Part shown: piece after piece, positions 46,641 to 55,939 of the stretch
How the letters are laid out: each line of letters begins with the position of its first letter
How positions within the stretch are numbered: position 1 is the first letter of the stretch
Source: an uncultured Planctomycetaceae bacterium
GTDB lineage: Bacteria > Planctomycetota > Planctomycetia > Pirellulales > Pirellulaceae
Direction: 5' to 3'
NCBI GenBank assembly: GCA_937862885.1
Contig: CALMEE010000121.1
Location: 1-64,000 of the forward strand
DNA: 64,000 bases
Position numbers and translations under genes: made by a program
Notes under the pieces: generated by a model
Told to the model about the DNA's origin: nothing
The model's database searches: none
What the model saw: only the letters and a program-made list of their open reading frames with translations

Positions 46641-47204
46641 TTAACTCAACATACGCGAGAACTTAGCAAAACACGGCATTTCCCGAATTGGATCGAAATC
46701 ACTCTCTTCGGAAATGAGATTGATCAGGGAGCCTTGAATGTCCAAGGCGATGGCCAAATGTTTGATGGCCGCGCGAGCTCGTTTGCAGAGTGCGAGATAA
46801 CAGGCGAGATTATAGTGCAATATCGCGCTATGCGGATCAACGCTAAGACCCAACTGCATCGCCTCAATTGCGTCGTCGATCCGGCCCAGCCGCTTATAGC
46901 ACCAACCCAATGCCAGGCATGTGTGAACGTTGTGGCTTTCCAAGTGCCAGGAAAGCTCAAGCGATTCGATGGCGGCCTCAAATTGATTCTTCAGCCGCAA
47001 AGCCTGCCCGCGCAGGTAATGAATTTGTGCTTGTCGTCCCTTTGGATTTTCAATTTTATCGAGTGCCTCCAGACAGCGCGATGTCAGCACGTCACGCTGT
47101 GCATCTTCCAGAGGCCAACGGTCATCGAGGGCGACGGCCAATTCCAAATAGCCCTCGGCCTCCAACAACAACTGCCGTCGATATGCGCGAGTTTGTTCGG
47201 TCAT
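46641..47204 (-). CDS. TPR-repeat protein
   Basis: A 187-residue soluble helical protein with about three tetratricopeptide repeats (AQIHYLRGQALRLKNQFEAAIES; HTCLALGWCYKRLGRIDDAIEAM; ILHYNLACYLALCKRARAAIKHL). Such domains act as scaffolds for protein binding. The last repeats end in DFDPIREMPCFAKF, a common planctomycete TPR ending. GGTGG precedes the ATG. Partner unknown; convergent with the 843-residue protein gene. Confidence 0.85.
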   Translation of the reverse strand: MTEQTRAYRRQLLLEAEGYLELAVALDDRWPLEDAQRDVLTSRCLEALDKIENPKGRQAQIHYLRGQALRLKNQFEAAIESLELSWHLESHNVHTCLALGWCYKRLGRIDDAIEAMQLGLSVDPHSAILHYNLACYLALCKRARAAIKHLAIALDIQGSLINLISEESDFDPIREMPCFAKFSRMLS

Positions 47205-47690
47205 CGGTGGACCACCTTCACCAAAAACGACTTTTGCGGCGTCCGATGCCCCAACTCAAATAACTCCCTACCTTAATTTTACCGCGCAAATAAGTAACGG
47301 CATCACTAAAAATATCTTCGAATTTGCGCGACGCATTGAATTAGCTCCGATCATGATTCTTTCATTCGATCAAATCTCACAGCCTTACCACTCACACGGT
47401 CTGTACCGTGTGTGACAACTGCGCCAGCTTCAATTCAAGAAATCCCACGATTCATCGGCAAAAACACTCACACTGCCGCGTGCATTAATTATCGTGAAGC
47501 TTACGTACTCGCTGACTTTGGACATGTGCCCGCCGGCCATTGTTACCAAAATTCAGTGAGTTTCGGCAAGGATTTTGTGGAAGAATCATTCGGAGACAGC
47601 TCGCTTGACGCCCAGTGTGGACAAGCTGGCGAGGATGGTTCCAGCTATTGCAAACGTAATTCTTTGGCCAACCAGTTCATTCCAAAAGTC
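47205..47690. other. Intergenic region, no convincing gene
   Basis: A GTG-initiated frame runs through 47412-47690 into the next gene but has no hydrophobic, conserved or ribosome-site support, so it is left out. Nothing else was seen. Confidence 0.4.
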
Positions 47691-48074
47691 ATGGTACTAC
47701 GCTTATTGCTATGCTGTAATCTCGCTCTTCTCGGTTCAATTTTTTTAACCGAAAAAGCTGAACCAACCGCGCTGGTGTCCGCAACTCTGCAAGAGTTTTT
47801 CGGACCAGCCAAACTAACCGCTGCAGTGGTTTCTGACGCAAGTAATGACGCGCTTGCTCAATGGTACTTGGCCCGCGCAGAAGCGGACCGGGAAATTGCC
47901 TTCGTCGACGCAACTCCGGCCATCGATCCGCTAACCTGGACGACCCTCACGATACTGCTACTGGCCTGGATAACGATTTGGTCGTGCAGCGAGTGGGATT
48001 GGCACCGCGCGACCCAATGCCTCATACGGAAACGCCAGCGGCGGGCACCGGAAAGTGTTGGCATAGTTCACTGA
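47691..48074 (+). CDS. Possible small two-helix membrane protein
   Basis: From the ATG at 47691 a 127-residue protein with an N-terminal hydrophobic helix ([18 protein letters not shown]), an about 65-residue exposed part and a second helix ([14 protein letters not shown]) followed by a basic tail. It overlaps the 3' end of the convergent glyA gene by 53 bases and has no clear ribosome site. It may be a real inner-membrane protein or a chance frame. Confidence 0.35.
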   Translation: MVLRLLLCCNLALLGSIFLTEKAEPTALVSATLQEFFGPAKLTAAVVSDASNDALAQWYLARAEADREIAFVDATPAIDPLTWTTLTILLLAWITIWSCSEWDWHRATQCLIRKRQRRAPESVGIVH

Positions 48075-49272
48075 CCTCTTGCCGGATACGCGAGATTCTC
48101 GTCTCGTCATCGATATGACGCAAAGCGTCAACGATCCACCCACTAATCGTTTTCATCTGTTCGGTTCCCATACCGCGCGTGGTCAAAGCGGGAGTGCCAA
48201 TGCGAATGCCGCTAGGGTCAAGTGGTTTACGCTGATCGTACGGGATCATATTCTTGTTGACTGTAATGCCGCAACGGCCCAATGCAGTTTCCGCTTGACT
48301 TCCAGAGATTCCCAAAGGCGTCACGTCAACCAGAATCAGATGGTTATCGGTTCCACCGCTAATCACGCGCAAACCACCAATGGCTAACGTCTCGGCCACA
48401 GTCTTGGCATTGTCAATCACATGACGTGCATACACTTTGAATTCCGGTTGGGCAGCCTCACGAAAGCAAACGGCTTTACCAGCAATCGCGTGCATTAGCG
48501 GACCACCTTGATTGCCTGGGAAAACGCTGCGATTTACGTCCTTGGCATATTCGTTTTTGCACAGAATTAGTCCGGCGCGAGGGCCGCGTAGCGTTTTGTG
48601 CGTTGTCGTCGTGACGAAGTCGGCTACCGGAACTGGATTGTCATGCAAGCCTGCTGCCACCAAGCCAGCGTAATGCGCGATGTCGACAAACAGTTTCGCA
48701 CCGACATCGGCCGCGATCTCTGCGAACTTTGCATGTGGAATCTCTCTTGGGTAGGCACTTGCTCCAGCCACAATCAACTTAGGTCGGTGCTGTTTCGCCA
48801 AAGCCGCTACCTGATCGAAGTCAATGCGATGATCCGACTCTCGCACTCCGTAGTGCACGAAATCGTAAAGCTTCCCCGAGCTATTCAAATGCATGCCATG
48901 CGTCAAATGTCCGCCATGGGCTAAATCCAAACCTAACACTTTATCGCCGGGTTGCAACAGCGTCATATAGACGGCTTGGTTAGCCTGGGATCCTGAGTGA
49001 GGTTGTACGTTGGCAAACTCGGCACCAAACAACGATTTCGCGCGGTCGCAGGCAAGCGTCTCGATCTCATCCACATATTCGCATCCACCATAGTAGCGAC
49101 GACCAGGGTAACCTTCAGCATATTTATTCGTGAGGATGCTTCCCACGGCTTCCATTACGGCCAAACTCGTGTAGTTTTCACTGGCAATCATCTCCAGACC
49201 GTCTTGTTGTCGGTGCGATTCGGCGACAATGAAGTTCCATAGTTCCGCATCTTGGGATTGAATAAAGCTCAT
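48022..49272 (-). CDS. glyA: Serine hydroxymethyltransferase
   Basis: PLP enzyme that interconverts serine and glycine and loads one-carbon units on tetrahydrofolate. The 416 residues include MIASENYTS, the [14 protein letters not shown] block with the PLP lysine, [14 protein letters not shown] and the N-terminal substrate region [15 protein letters not shown]. Full length, all key motifs intact. Monocistronic in appearance; no glycine riboswitch was recognised upstream. Confidence 0.97.
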   Translation of the reverse strand: MSFIQSQDAELWNFIVAESHRQQDGLEMIASENYTSLAVMEAVGSILTNKYAEGYPGRRYYGGCEYVDEIETLACDRAKSLFGAEFANVQPHSGSQANQAVYMTLLQPGDKVLGLDLAHGGHLTHGMHLNSSGKLYDFVHYGVRESDHRIDFDQVAALAKQHRPKLIVAGASAYPREIPHAKFAEIAADVGAKLFVDIAHYAGLVAAGLHDNPVPVADFVTTTTHKTLRGPRAGLILCKNEYAKDVNRSVFPGNQGGPLMHAIAGKAVCFREAAQPEFKVYARHVIDNAKTVAETLAIGGLRVISGGTDNHLILVDVTPLGISGSQAETALGRCGITVNKNMIPYDQRKPLDPSGIRIGTPALTTRGMGTEQMKTISGWIVDALRHIDDETRISRIRQEVSELCQHFPVPAAGVSV

Positions 49273-49718
49273 TTGGAAATTTGCCTGCGTAGAAAAACAC
49301 GATCGGGTTTATAAAAAATGGCCAGCAATTTTACACCCGGCCATCGGGTTAATTTGATCAAGCGATTCCACGCGCGTCAAGCCAACGGGTCAAGTGAATC
49401 AAATTAGCGATTCAGAGCCTAATATCCTCTGAAAATGAGTGAAGAACGGCATCTTGATCCCGGCCCTTCCCGAATAACAAGCCTAAACACCTCACCACAA
49501 AGCCACCTTCTTCACCGTTCTAATAACCTTGATCACCAAAGCGGCAGACTTGTAAAAAGGAGCTTTGTTGGTTGATATCCGCCATGATCTTGTCCAGCAT
49601 TTGATGCGACTTATCGGTAACGCAATCCAAGACTGTAAGACAACGTCGGGGTTGAAGCCGTTGCATCACCAAGCGACCGATCTGTCGACAGTCGATGAGC
49701 CCAAAATTCAAAGGTTCG
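49273..49718. other. Intergenic region, no gene seen
   Basis: About 450 bases between glyA and the metallopeptidase-like gene, both on the minus strand. A 63-residue TTG frame is present but unsupported. Confidence 0.45.
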
Positions 49719-51131
49719 TCAACGGTGTACGCGAATTCGAACGCTCAATGCACCTTCATTGTCGCCGCGCTCGGCTGGATGATCGTTAATTTTTAGGTAG
49801 AGTTTTCCGGCGGATTCACTGGCGATAGACGCTTTTGCACCCACGGACTGCGGACTGAGCCATACGATTCCAGCACCATCGTCTTGCACAACTGCCGCGA
49901 GGAGTTGGCCTAATGGAAATCCGGAAACATACTCCACCGTTACCCCATTGGCCTCGCTGTACCACGTGCGCGTGTCGCGACGAATCACGAAGCGACCGGT
50001 TGCGACGATATCAATCGTCTCCCCTGGTTCGATGCTAAGCCCGGTATCATGCCAGCCTCGCTCCGCACTTATAGTCCAAGTGTCTTCTTCCGCTGGTTCT
50101 GCCGGAACAACAAACATTCGTTCAGTCTCGATTCCATAATCCAATTCTTGAATGAACAGGCTCCACTCTCGATTCAGTTCGGCATGATGGCTTCGCATCG
50201 AGCGCCAGAAGCGTGTGCTCGTTCGTGCGGCAGATTCATCCGCGTACTTTTTAAGTCCCTTGAATGTGTCACTCCACTTCGGGTGAGAGTCAAAGAACAA
50301 ACAGGCCGCCCAAGCCCATGCATACCAATTCAGTTCACGGAAGTTAGCGATTTCTGCCGCCATCACCTCTTCCAAGGTTAACATTTTTTGTTGAGCAACA
50401 GCATCGCGAATCAACTTGACTCGGCCCCAATACGGCAACTCCTCCCTGCGCGCTTGTTTGTAGTTCATCAGGAGTTCGCCACCGTCCCAGCGGTGAATTG
50501 CCAACATTTCCGCCATCCCCTCGGAATACCAAGGCGCTCCCAGGCCACCCAAGAACCGCCACATAAAGGCATGTGTTCCTTCATGCAACAAGAGATGCCG
50601 AGTGTAGTACTCGCCGGGTTGGACATATAGCCAAACTAAGTCGCCAACCTGATAGCCGGCCGGAAAATCCGGGAGATCAGACGGAAAGAGACCAGCGGCC
50701 AGAAATCGGCTCTTGTCCACCATCACCATTGCCTTAGCACGCCAACCTTGTAGCTTTGCCGAGCTGATGGAAAAGTAATCTCGCCAAAAATCTACCGCAC
50801 TATCAAACAGTTTTACCAAATCGCTGAGCGTGTCTTCGTCACGCAAGTCAGAGTATAAATCGATGTACTTGCCGGAAGTTTTGCCAATCCCATTAGCCAG
50901 CACCAATTCGGCATTGATTGGAAAATCGGCATCCCGCCGCGTGGGCGCACGGACGTCCGTTCGAGAATCTGGCGTTTCGTCTTGCGCTGACTGTAGAGGC
51001 GAGGCGCTCAACAGATTGCCAAGATCAGCGCATTCTGCCAACCAATGACAACTACAAAAAACCGCGAACAACATCAGGTAACGCATCATGCAGATTGGAT
51101 TTTTAATCAAATTCAAGGAATTGAGCTGCAT
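49719..51131 (-). CDS. Exported zinc metallopeptidase-like protein with C-terminal lectin-like domain
   Basis: A 470-residue secreted protein: signal region (MMRYLMLFAVFCSCHWLAEC), then a gluzincin-type catalytic core with HEGTH (H183, E184, H187) and a downstream glutamate in WYSEG (E204), which together fit a zinc site of the HExxH...E type (DUF1570-like). The C-terminal about 130 residues (TWTISAERGWHDTGLSIEPGETIDIVATGRFVI ... GKLYLKINDHP) resemble the beta-sandwich of PA-IL/LecA galactose lectins. The pairing suggests a protease directed to surface glycans or glycoproteins. The ATG at 51089 gives a cleaner signal peptide and is an alternative start. The gene lies 36 bases after the STN-like gene. 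Confidence 0.8.
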   Translation of the reverse strand: MQLNSLNLIKNPICMMRYLMLFAVFCSCHWLAECADLGNLLSASPLQSAQDETPDSRTDVRAPTRRDADFPINAELVLANGIGKTSGKYIDLYSDLRDEDTLSDLVKLFDSAVDFWRDYFSISSAKLQGWRAKAMVMVDKSRFLAAGLFPSDLPDFPAGYQVGDLVWLYVQPGEYYTRHLLLHEGTHAFMWRFLGGLGAPWYSEGMAEMLAIHRWDGGELLMNYKQARREELPYWGRVKLIRDAVAQQKMLTLEEVMAAEIANFRELNWYAWAWAACLFFDSHPKWSDTFKGLKKYADESAARTSTRFWRSMRSHHAELNREWSLFIQELDYGIETERMFVVPAEPAEEDTWTISAERGWHDTGLSIEPGETIDIVATGRFVIRRDTRTWYSEANGVTVEYVSGFPLGQLLAAVVQDDGAGIVWLSPQSVGAKASIASESAGKLYLKINDHPAERGDNEGALSVRIRVHR

Positions 51132-51167
51132 ACCACGACAGTTGCACGCTCAAATGCTACCGCAACG

Positions 51168-52244
51168 TTAACGAATTCGCGTGAACCAAAAGAATGGCTT
51201 TCCAGCCTCATCTTTGCGCAATTCCGCTTTGACACTCAATCGCGAACTTCGCAGCAGCTTCCTGACGGCACTGGCATAAGCAATTTTCTGATCGACCAAG
51301 GTAACTTCGACGTCATTCAGTTCAATGCCCTTCTCAGCCAACGAGTTATAGTCGTATAAAAAGTTCATCGCGGCCTTCTTCTCAATGGCATCAAGCACAT
51401 CGCGCAGCGGGATATTCTCGACACGCAAACTAAAGGTGCGATAGATTTCAGGCGCCAAACTGCTTTCGGAGCCCTCATGCGGCCAGCCGATTGGCCAATG
51501 CTCATCGGCTTGCTGGCTGTCGACAATGGCCATGCGGATTTCGCCCCCCTGCGGACGCTGCGGCACGGCCACCAAGCCGACGGGGCGCAGCACGGCGGCC
51601 AAAACCGTACCTGCGGAAAGCCCAAACAACTCGTCTTCAATCAAGTAGGGTTCTGCCAACGCTCGGCGAGCATCCGCGGTTAGCTCAAGCGGCAAAGTGA
51701 CTTGTCGACGAATTTTTTCCACGATTTCAGCAACCGCTACCCCTTTGGTGGTCTCGTTATAGCCAAGTGCAAGTTCTCGGTGCAAACCGACAAGTTGTTC
51801 GGCAGTTAAGCCAAAGGCCTTCTTCTCACTCAATGCGACCCGCGCACCATCATCGCGAATCCGCTGAATCAAAGCTCGAATGGCGGCCACATCACGTTGT
51901 GAAAATGTTCCCCCCGGCAATACCAATTGGTTTCGCGCGGTCAATTGGCCCACGAGTTTGCAGAGTTCCCGATCCCCCATCGGAGTCGAAGTCACCCGAA
52001 TTTCGTCGCTGCCGCCGGCTGACCGCATACGCACTGCATCAGCACCAGCTTGACCCAATAACTCCACCCATGCCTGCCGCTGATCAATCCCGACTTCATT
52101 GCCAATCAAGATCTCCAATTCGACCCGATTCCCTTGGGCGAGTAAGTCTAGAGTCGCACATGCAAACCAAACATTGAAGAGGACACCCCAAAACAATATG
52201 TTCCGCTGGCACGGCAAAATACATTTGAAAACCGAAGTGTTCAT
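51168..52244 (-). CDS. Secreted protein with C-terminal STN-like domain
   Basis: A 358-residue protein with a signal peptide from the ATG at 52244 (GGAG six to nine bases upstream; LFWGVLFNVWFACATLDLLAQG). The first part has beta-rich repeats of unknown type; the C-terminal part (YRTFSLRVENIPLRDVLDAIEKKAAMNFLYDYNSL) looks like a secretin/TonB short N-terminal (STN) domain. STN domains occur in outer-membrane secretion or signalling systems, so an envelope role is likely. No secretin or TonB receptor gene is adjacent. It is followed on the same strand by the metallopeptidase-like gene. Confidence 0.75.
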   Translation of the reverse strand: MNTSVFKCILPCQRNILFWGVLFNVWFACATLDLLAQGNRVELEILIGNEVGIDQRQAWVELLGQAGADAVRMRSAGGSDEIRVTSTPMGDRELCKLVGQLTARNQLVLPGGTFSQRDVAAIRALIQRIRDDGARVALSEKKAFGLTAEQLVGLHRELALGYNETTKGVAVAEIVEKIRRQVTLPLELTADARRALAEPYLIEDELFGLSAGTVLAAVLRPVGLVAVPQRPQGGEIRMAIVDSQQADEHWPIGWPHEGSESSLAPEIYRTFSLRVENIPLRDVLDAIEKKAAMNFLYDYNSLAEKGIELNDVEVTLVDQKIAYASAVRKLLRSSRLSVKAELRKDEAGKPFFWFTRIR

Positions 52245-52480
52245 GTAGGGCTCCGCAAAGCTATACAATAATCTGACGAAAACGTGGCAACGAAGTTATT
52301 GTTTCACTGACAAGTCCCTCTGGGAGACAAAAGCAAAACGACTCGTTTCGGCTTTGGTTGGGGTGACACGGCGACCGGTACGTGACCGCAGTTTATGCAT
52401 CCCAAGTCACTGGATCATTCGAAGTTTAGCGATGCGCAAAACACGAACTGATTCCGACGGATAATGGCAACTCCTGAATT

Positions 52481-53329
52481 TTAGTCGCTGACACCATAGC
52501 GGCCAATGCAATAGATGGCTTTGACCAGATCTTTGATTCCAATTTTTTTGCCCTCGGCGTAACCACGGGCTTTATAGGAAATAGGTACCTCCACGAACCG
52601 AAATCCTCGTCTGGCAAGTTTGGCCGTAATTTCAGGCTCGACACCAAAGCGATTTTGTGCAAGTTCGACACATTGCAGCGCTTCTCGTGTAATCGCTTTA
52701 TAACAGGTCTCCATATCGGTCAATTTGAGCCCGCTGAACGCATTGGACGCCATCGTCAACAGACGATTTCCAAACCGATGAATCAACGACAAGCCCTTTG
52801 TCTTCGGATCGATGAATCGCGAACCGTAGACGATATCCGCTTCACCACGCAGAATAGGCAACAACAAAGCCGGAATATCCCGCGGATCGTATTCCAAGTC
52901 CGCATCTTGGACAATCACGATGTCGCCGGAAACGTGACTGAATCCCGTTCGCAACGCGGCACCTTTGCCAGCATTCTTTTGTTTGAACACTAGGTTGAGA
53001 TTGGGTATGCCCTCAAATTGTCGCAGCACATCGGACGTTCCATCAGTGCTGCAATCGTCGACGATGATGATCTCTTTAGGCACAGGCAAAGCTGCCACAC
53101 GGCATAATACTCGGGTGACTGTGTGCCGCTCATTGTAGATCGGGATGACGACGGACAACTTGAAATCTTTGGGCCAGACAAATCCGGGTTCAGGCTCGGA
53201 TTTGCTGTAGGATTCAATTTCACTTTGCAGCAAGTCATTCAGGCAATCCAAGCGTTCCGTGACCTGTTGGATCAACAAATCGGTGCGGCTCGTTTGGCTT
53301 TTGGAACGTGGCACTTCAACGGTACTCAT
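52481..53329 (-). CDS. GT2 glycosyltransferase (dolichol-phosphate mannosyltransferase type)
   Basis: Inverting glycosyltransferase, 282 residues, of the DPM1/polyprenyl-phosphate sugar transferase type. Blocks LSVVIPIYNERHTVTRVL, IIIVDDCSTDGTSDVL, GKGAALRTGFSHVSGDIVIVQDADLEYDP (metal-binding DAD), YGSRF and FGVEPEITAKLARRGFRFVEVPISY are clear. It has no membrane helices of its own. A GT-C-like membrane protein gene ends 71 bases upstream, suggesting the transferase makes a lipid-linked sugar that the membrane protein uses. Confidence 0.9.
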   Translation of the reverse strand: MSTVEVPRSKSQTSRTDLLIQQVTERLDCLNDLLQSEIESYSKSEPEPGFVWPKDFKLSVVIPIYNERHTVTRVLCRVAALPVPKEIIIVDDCSTDGTSDVLRQFEGIPNLNLVFKQKNAGKGAALRTGFSHVSGDIVIVQDADLEYDPRDIPALLLPILRGEADIVYGSRFIDPKTKGLSLIHRFGNRLLTMASNAFSGLKLTDMETCYKAITREALQCVELAQNRFGVEPEITAKLARRGFRFVEVPISYKARGYAEGKKIGIKDLVKAIYCIGRYGVSD

Positions 53330-53400
53330 AGGCGTTACGTAGTGGGCTAAATGATTATATGGGAAAATTTACAGTCGTGGATACGGGATACGGCAGGTGG

Positions 53401-55269
53401 CTATAAACGATGTTCATGGCTAGGTCCTGCCCCATCGATTTCTTGCGGCTTTGTCTCGGGACTAGATTCAATGCGCTGCACCTTTTGCAATTTGTTGCGG
53501 TTAACCGGCAGTGCTGGCCATGTAACACTTCCAATTTGTTTTGTGTTGCCAATCTCGCGTTGGGCTACCGGTATGTAATCTGGGCTATCGGCTTGATCAA
53601 ATCGTTGACGCGTCCCCCATACTTGGGAAATTTCATCTTGGTAAAGCAGGACCCAACGATCCGCAAAGGCTTGCATATTCTGTTGGCTGTACTCACCGAA
53701 CCTGGCAAGCAAAACGATTTCAGGATCGCCGTATTCCAAAATTCGTTGCGGATCGATGGAGCCAGATTTGGCGTCGCGGTAGCGTGGAATCGGTCGATCG
53801 CCATACAGGAAGTCAAAGTGGGCGTCGATTAATGTCTGTGGGAAAGCAGTGCGAAAGCGACCGTCGAAGCTGATGGAGCTTCTAGCGAGTTGGCCTTCAC
53901 CATCTTGCACGAGGTGCTCATCTACGCAAAACGCGGCAATGGCGTATTGGGCCCAGTTGAATGTGACGACCATGCGTCCGCGAATATTGTGGTCATGCAT
54001 AAACTGCATTGCAGCCACCGGGTACTCACTGCGCTCCACACGCAGATCATTTGCTCGGTAAACCAAGCAAAAGGCAACGATCCCGCAAGCCATCGTTAAG
54101 CCTGTGATCACCAACCGTCGGACCGCCAAACTCAACACTAGTTCTCCAGCAAATACTTGAAACCGTTGCAAAGCTGCTTGCAAATGCGGACCAACCCAAA
54201 AACCAATCATTAGAGCAAGGAATGGCACGTGCCTAAAATGCAACAGGGACTGCCACAACAAAACAGACATGAGCATTAACTGGGTAGCATCTTGTTTCTG
54301 TTTCGAAGCGAGCAGGGCGAATCCGGCAACTCCCAGCATCAACCAAAATTTGAAACCCACGATCGTGAACAATTGGAAGTTTTGCCAGTCCAAAATTTCC
54401 GGGCGTGGCGTACCGACCGAGCCGACTAGCCAAGAGTGCAACTGAAAACTATACGGGTTGATCAAGGATGCGAGCACGGCCAAGCACAACATGAGTACCA
54501 TGCGGCGCGTTAGACCCCAACCTCGCGAGCCACGCCGACTAAGGGCCTCAACCGCCCGCATTAGTAGATAAAGCCCCAAGATTGCCAATCCTGCGGCGAA
54601 TCCACCGTGCGAGTTCGTCCACACGACAAAAATCGGAAAAACCAGCCATAATAAGCGAAGCCTTCGCGAATCATAACCGAGTTCATTAGCCGAAGTTGAC
54701 TTGCTCGCATCAAACCACTTACTTGGCAAACGTAGATGCCAATGGTCGCGCCAACCCGCGAAGCTGCGCTGCAACACGATCAAGAGTGCCGCAAAACACA
54801 CGAACGTTGCCAATTGAGGTCGGATACTCCAGTGGAAAGCGAGATTGCTCGAAACCAACAATGCCAATATCGCATTTGGCACCATACCGATACCTTGGCG
54901 ATGGTTATAGATCACCATCGCGACGACAAGCAACATACCTAAGATCAACTTGCCTTGAACCAATCCCAGAGGACCAAGTGTATCGGCAACCCAAGCCATG
55001 ATGATTTCAGACAAATTTTCGTGGTTGATCCAACGCTGGTTCTCGGCCGTAAACGAGTATTTCGTAAAGACGGGAATAGCGCGCTCCGCGATGATGTCAC
55101 GACCATACTGCACATGCCCCCAGAGATCCGGATCCGCGACATTTGGCGAGATCGATAAAGCACAAGCTAACAAGACGAGCAACCAAGCCAACCCTGGAAT
55201 CCAAAGGTCGCCTGTCCGACGTTTGTCCGTGCCGAATTGATCATACGAACTGGGGCGCGAAGCAATCAC
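53401..55269 (-). CDS. Polytopic membrane protein, GT-C glycosyltransferase-like
   Basis: A 622-residue integral membrane protein with about ten hydrophobic helices in the first 430 residues and a C-terminal globular region. The N-terminal loop holds DPDLWGHVQYGRDII and a further WINHENLSE block, a pattern seen in conserved planctomycete and acidobacterial membrane proteins of the GT-C type, where an acidic loop residue near the first helix acts in catalysis. No enzyme name can be assigned with certainty. The start is GTG with GGAG eight bases upstream. The GT2 gene follows on the same strand, supporting a shared role in envelope glycan building. Confidence 0.75.
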   Translation of the reverse strand: MIASRPSSYDQFGTDKRRTGDLWIPGLAWLLVLLACALSISPNVADPDLWGHVQYGRDIIAERAIPVFTKYSFTAENQRWINHENLSEIIMAWVADTLGPLGLVQGKLILGMLLVVAMVIYNHRQGIGMVPNAILALLVSSNLAFHWSIRPQLATFVCFAALLIVLQRSFAGWRDHWHLRLPSKWFDASKSTSANELGYDSRRLRLLWLVFPIFVVWTNSHGGFAAGLAILGLYLLMRAVEALSRRGSRGWGLTRRMVLMLCLAVLASLINPYSFQLHSWLVGSVGTPRPEILDWQNFQLFTIVGFKFWLMLGVAGFALLASKQKQDATQLMLMSVLLWQSLLHFRHVPFLALMIGFWVGPHLQAALQRFQVFAGELVLSLAVRRLVITGLTMACGIVAFCLVYRANDLRVERSEYPVAAMQFMHDHNIRGRMVVTFNWAQYAIAAFCVDEHLVQDGEGQLARSSISFDGRFRTAFPQTLIDAHFDFLYGDRPIPRYRDAKSGSIDPQRILEYGDPEIVLLARFGEYSQQNMQAFADRWVLLYQDEISQVWGTRQRFDQADSPDYIPVAQREIGNTKQIGSVTWPALPVNRNKLQKVQRIESSPETKPQEIDGAGPSHEHRL

Positions 55270-55939
55270 TTAACTAACTCCAATTTCAGCGGAGGTCTCA
55301 GGAGAACAGGCAACCGTTCAGTTCCTTTTCAGGTTTATCCGCCGGTACGGGCCTGCGCATGGGTTAAACAATCTGCAACGCATCCACATGCATTAGCGAC
55401 TGTCGGTTGACGATCCATATTCAAATTGCTCCTGTCCCTTGGATCCAACCTCGCAAACACTTGCGAAACCAAGGCGCTCGAAGCAACTAAAGGGTAGATT
55501 ACGTCCGCGGAACCTCGAAGCTGCCGCATGCTTAGTCAAGTTAGGTTCGTAAAATTCAAACCGATTTTGCGGATCTTGACGCTTGGATAGTCAACCCAAT
55601 ACCAGAATCGCAACACTCGCGCAAGGCCGAAGGATCAGCCAGCACCTGAAACCTATTTTGACTTTTATCGACGTTGCGGAATGAATTCACCACAGACAAT
55701 TTCACTGGCTCCCTTATCCCGAAATTTCATCGCACTTGAAAACGAATTTCACTGACTCCAGCGATTGGTTCGGTTATTCACGGCTTACTCGTTTCGCGAC
55801 CCATTTGTACGACACAACTGGAGCAACGACACTTGATCAATGCGGCATTCAACACGTATTTGCTCAAGACGAGCTGGCAAGTTGAATTCTGGGCGAAGCG
55901 TTTAGGGTAAGAGAGCCGCAAGCATACAGTCTCTACCGT
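55270..55939. other. Intergenic region, no gene seen
   Basis: About 670 bases between two minus-strand genes. No supported open frame, RNA gene or clear terminator was found. Confidence 0.5.

Noticed and set aside
46584-47276. 230-codon plus-strand open frame
   Set aside because: Antisense to the TPR protein gene, which has repeat structure and a good start.
47412-47690. N-terminal part of a longer GTG-initiated frame
   Set aside because: The segment has no conserved pattern; only the two-helix part from 47691 is kept, at low confidence.
49520-49711. 63-codon minus-strand frame upstream of glyA
   Set aside because: Starts with TTG without a ribosome site and shows no recognisable pattern.
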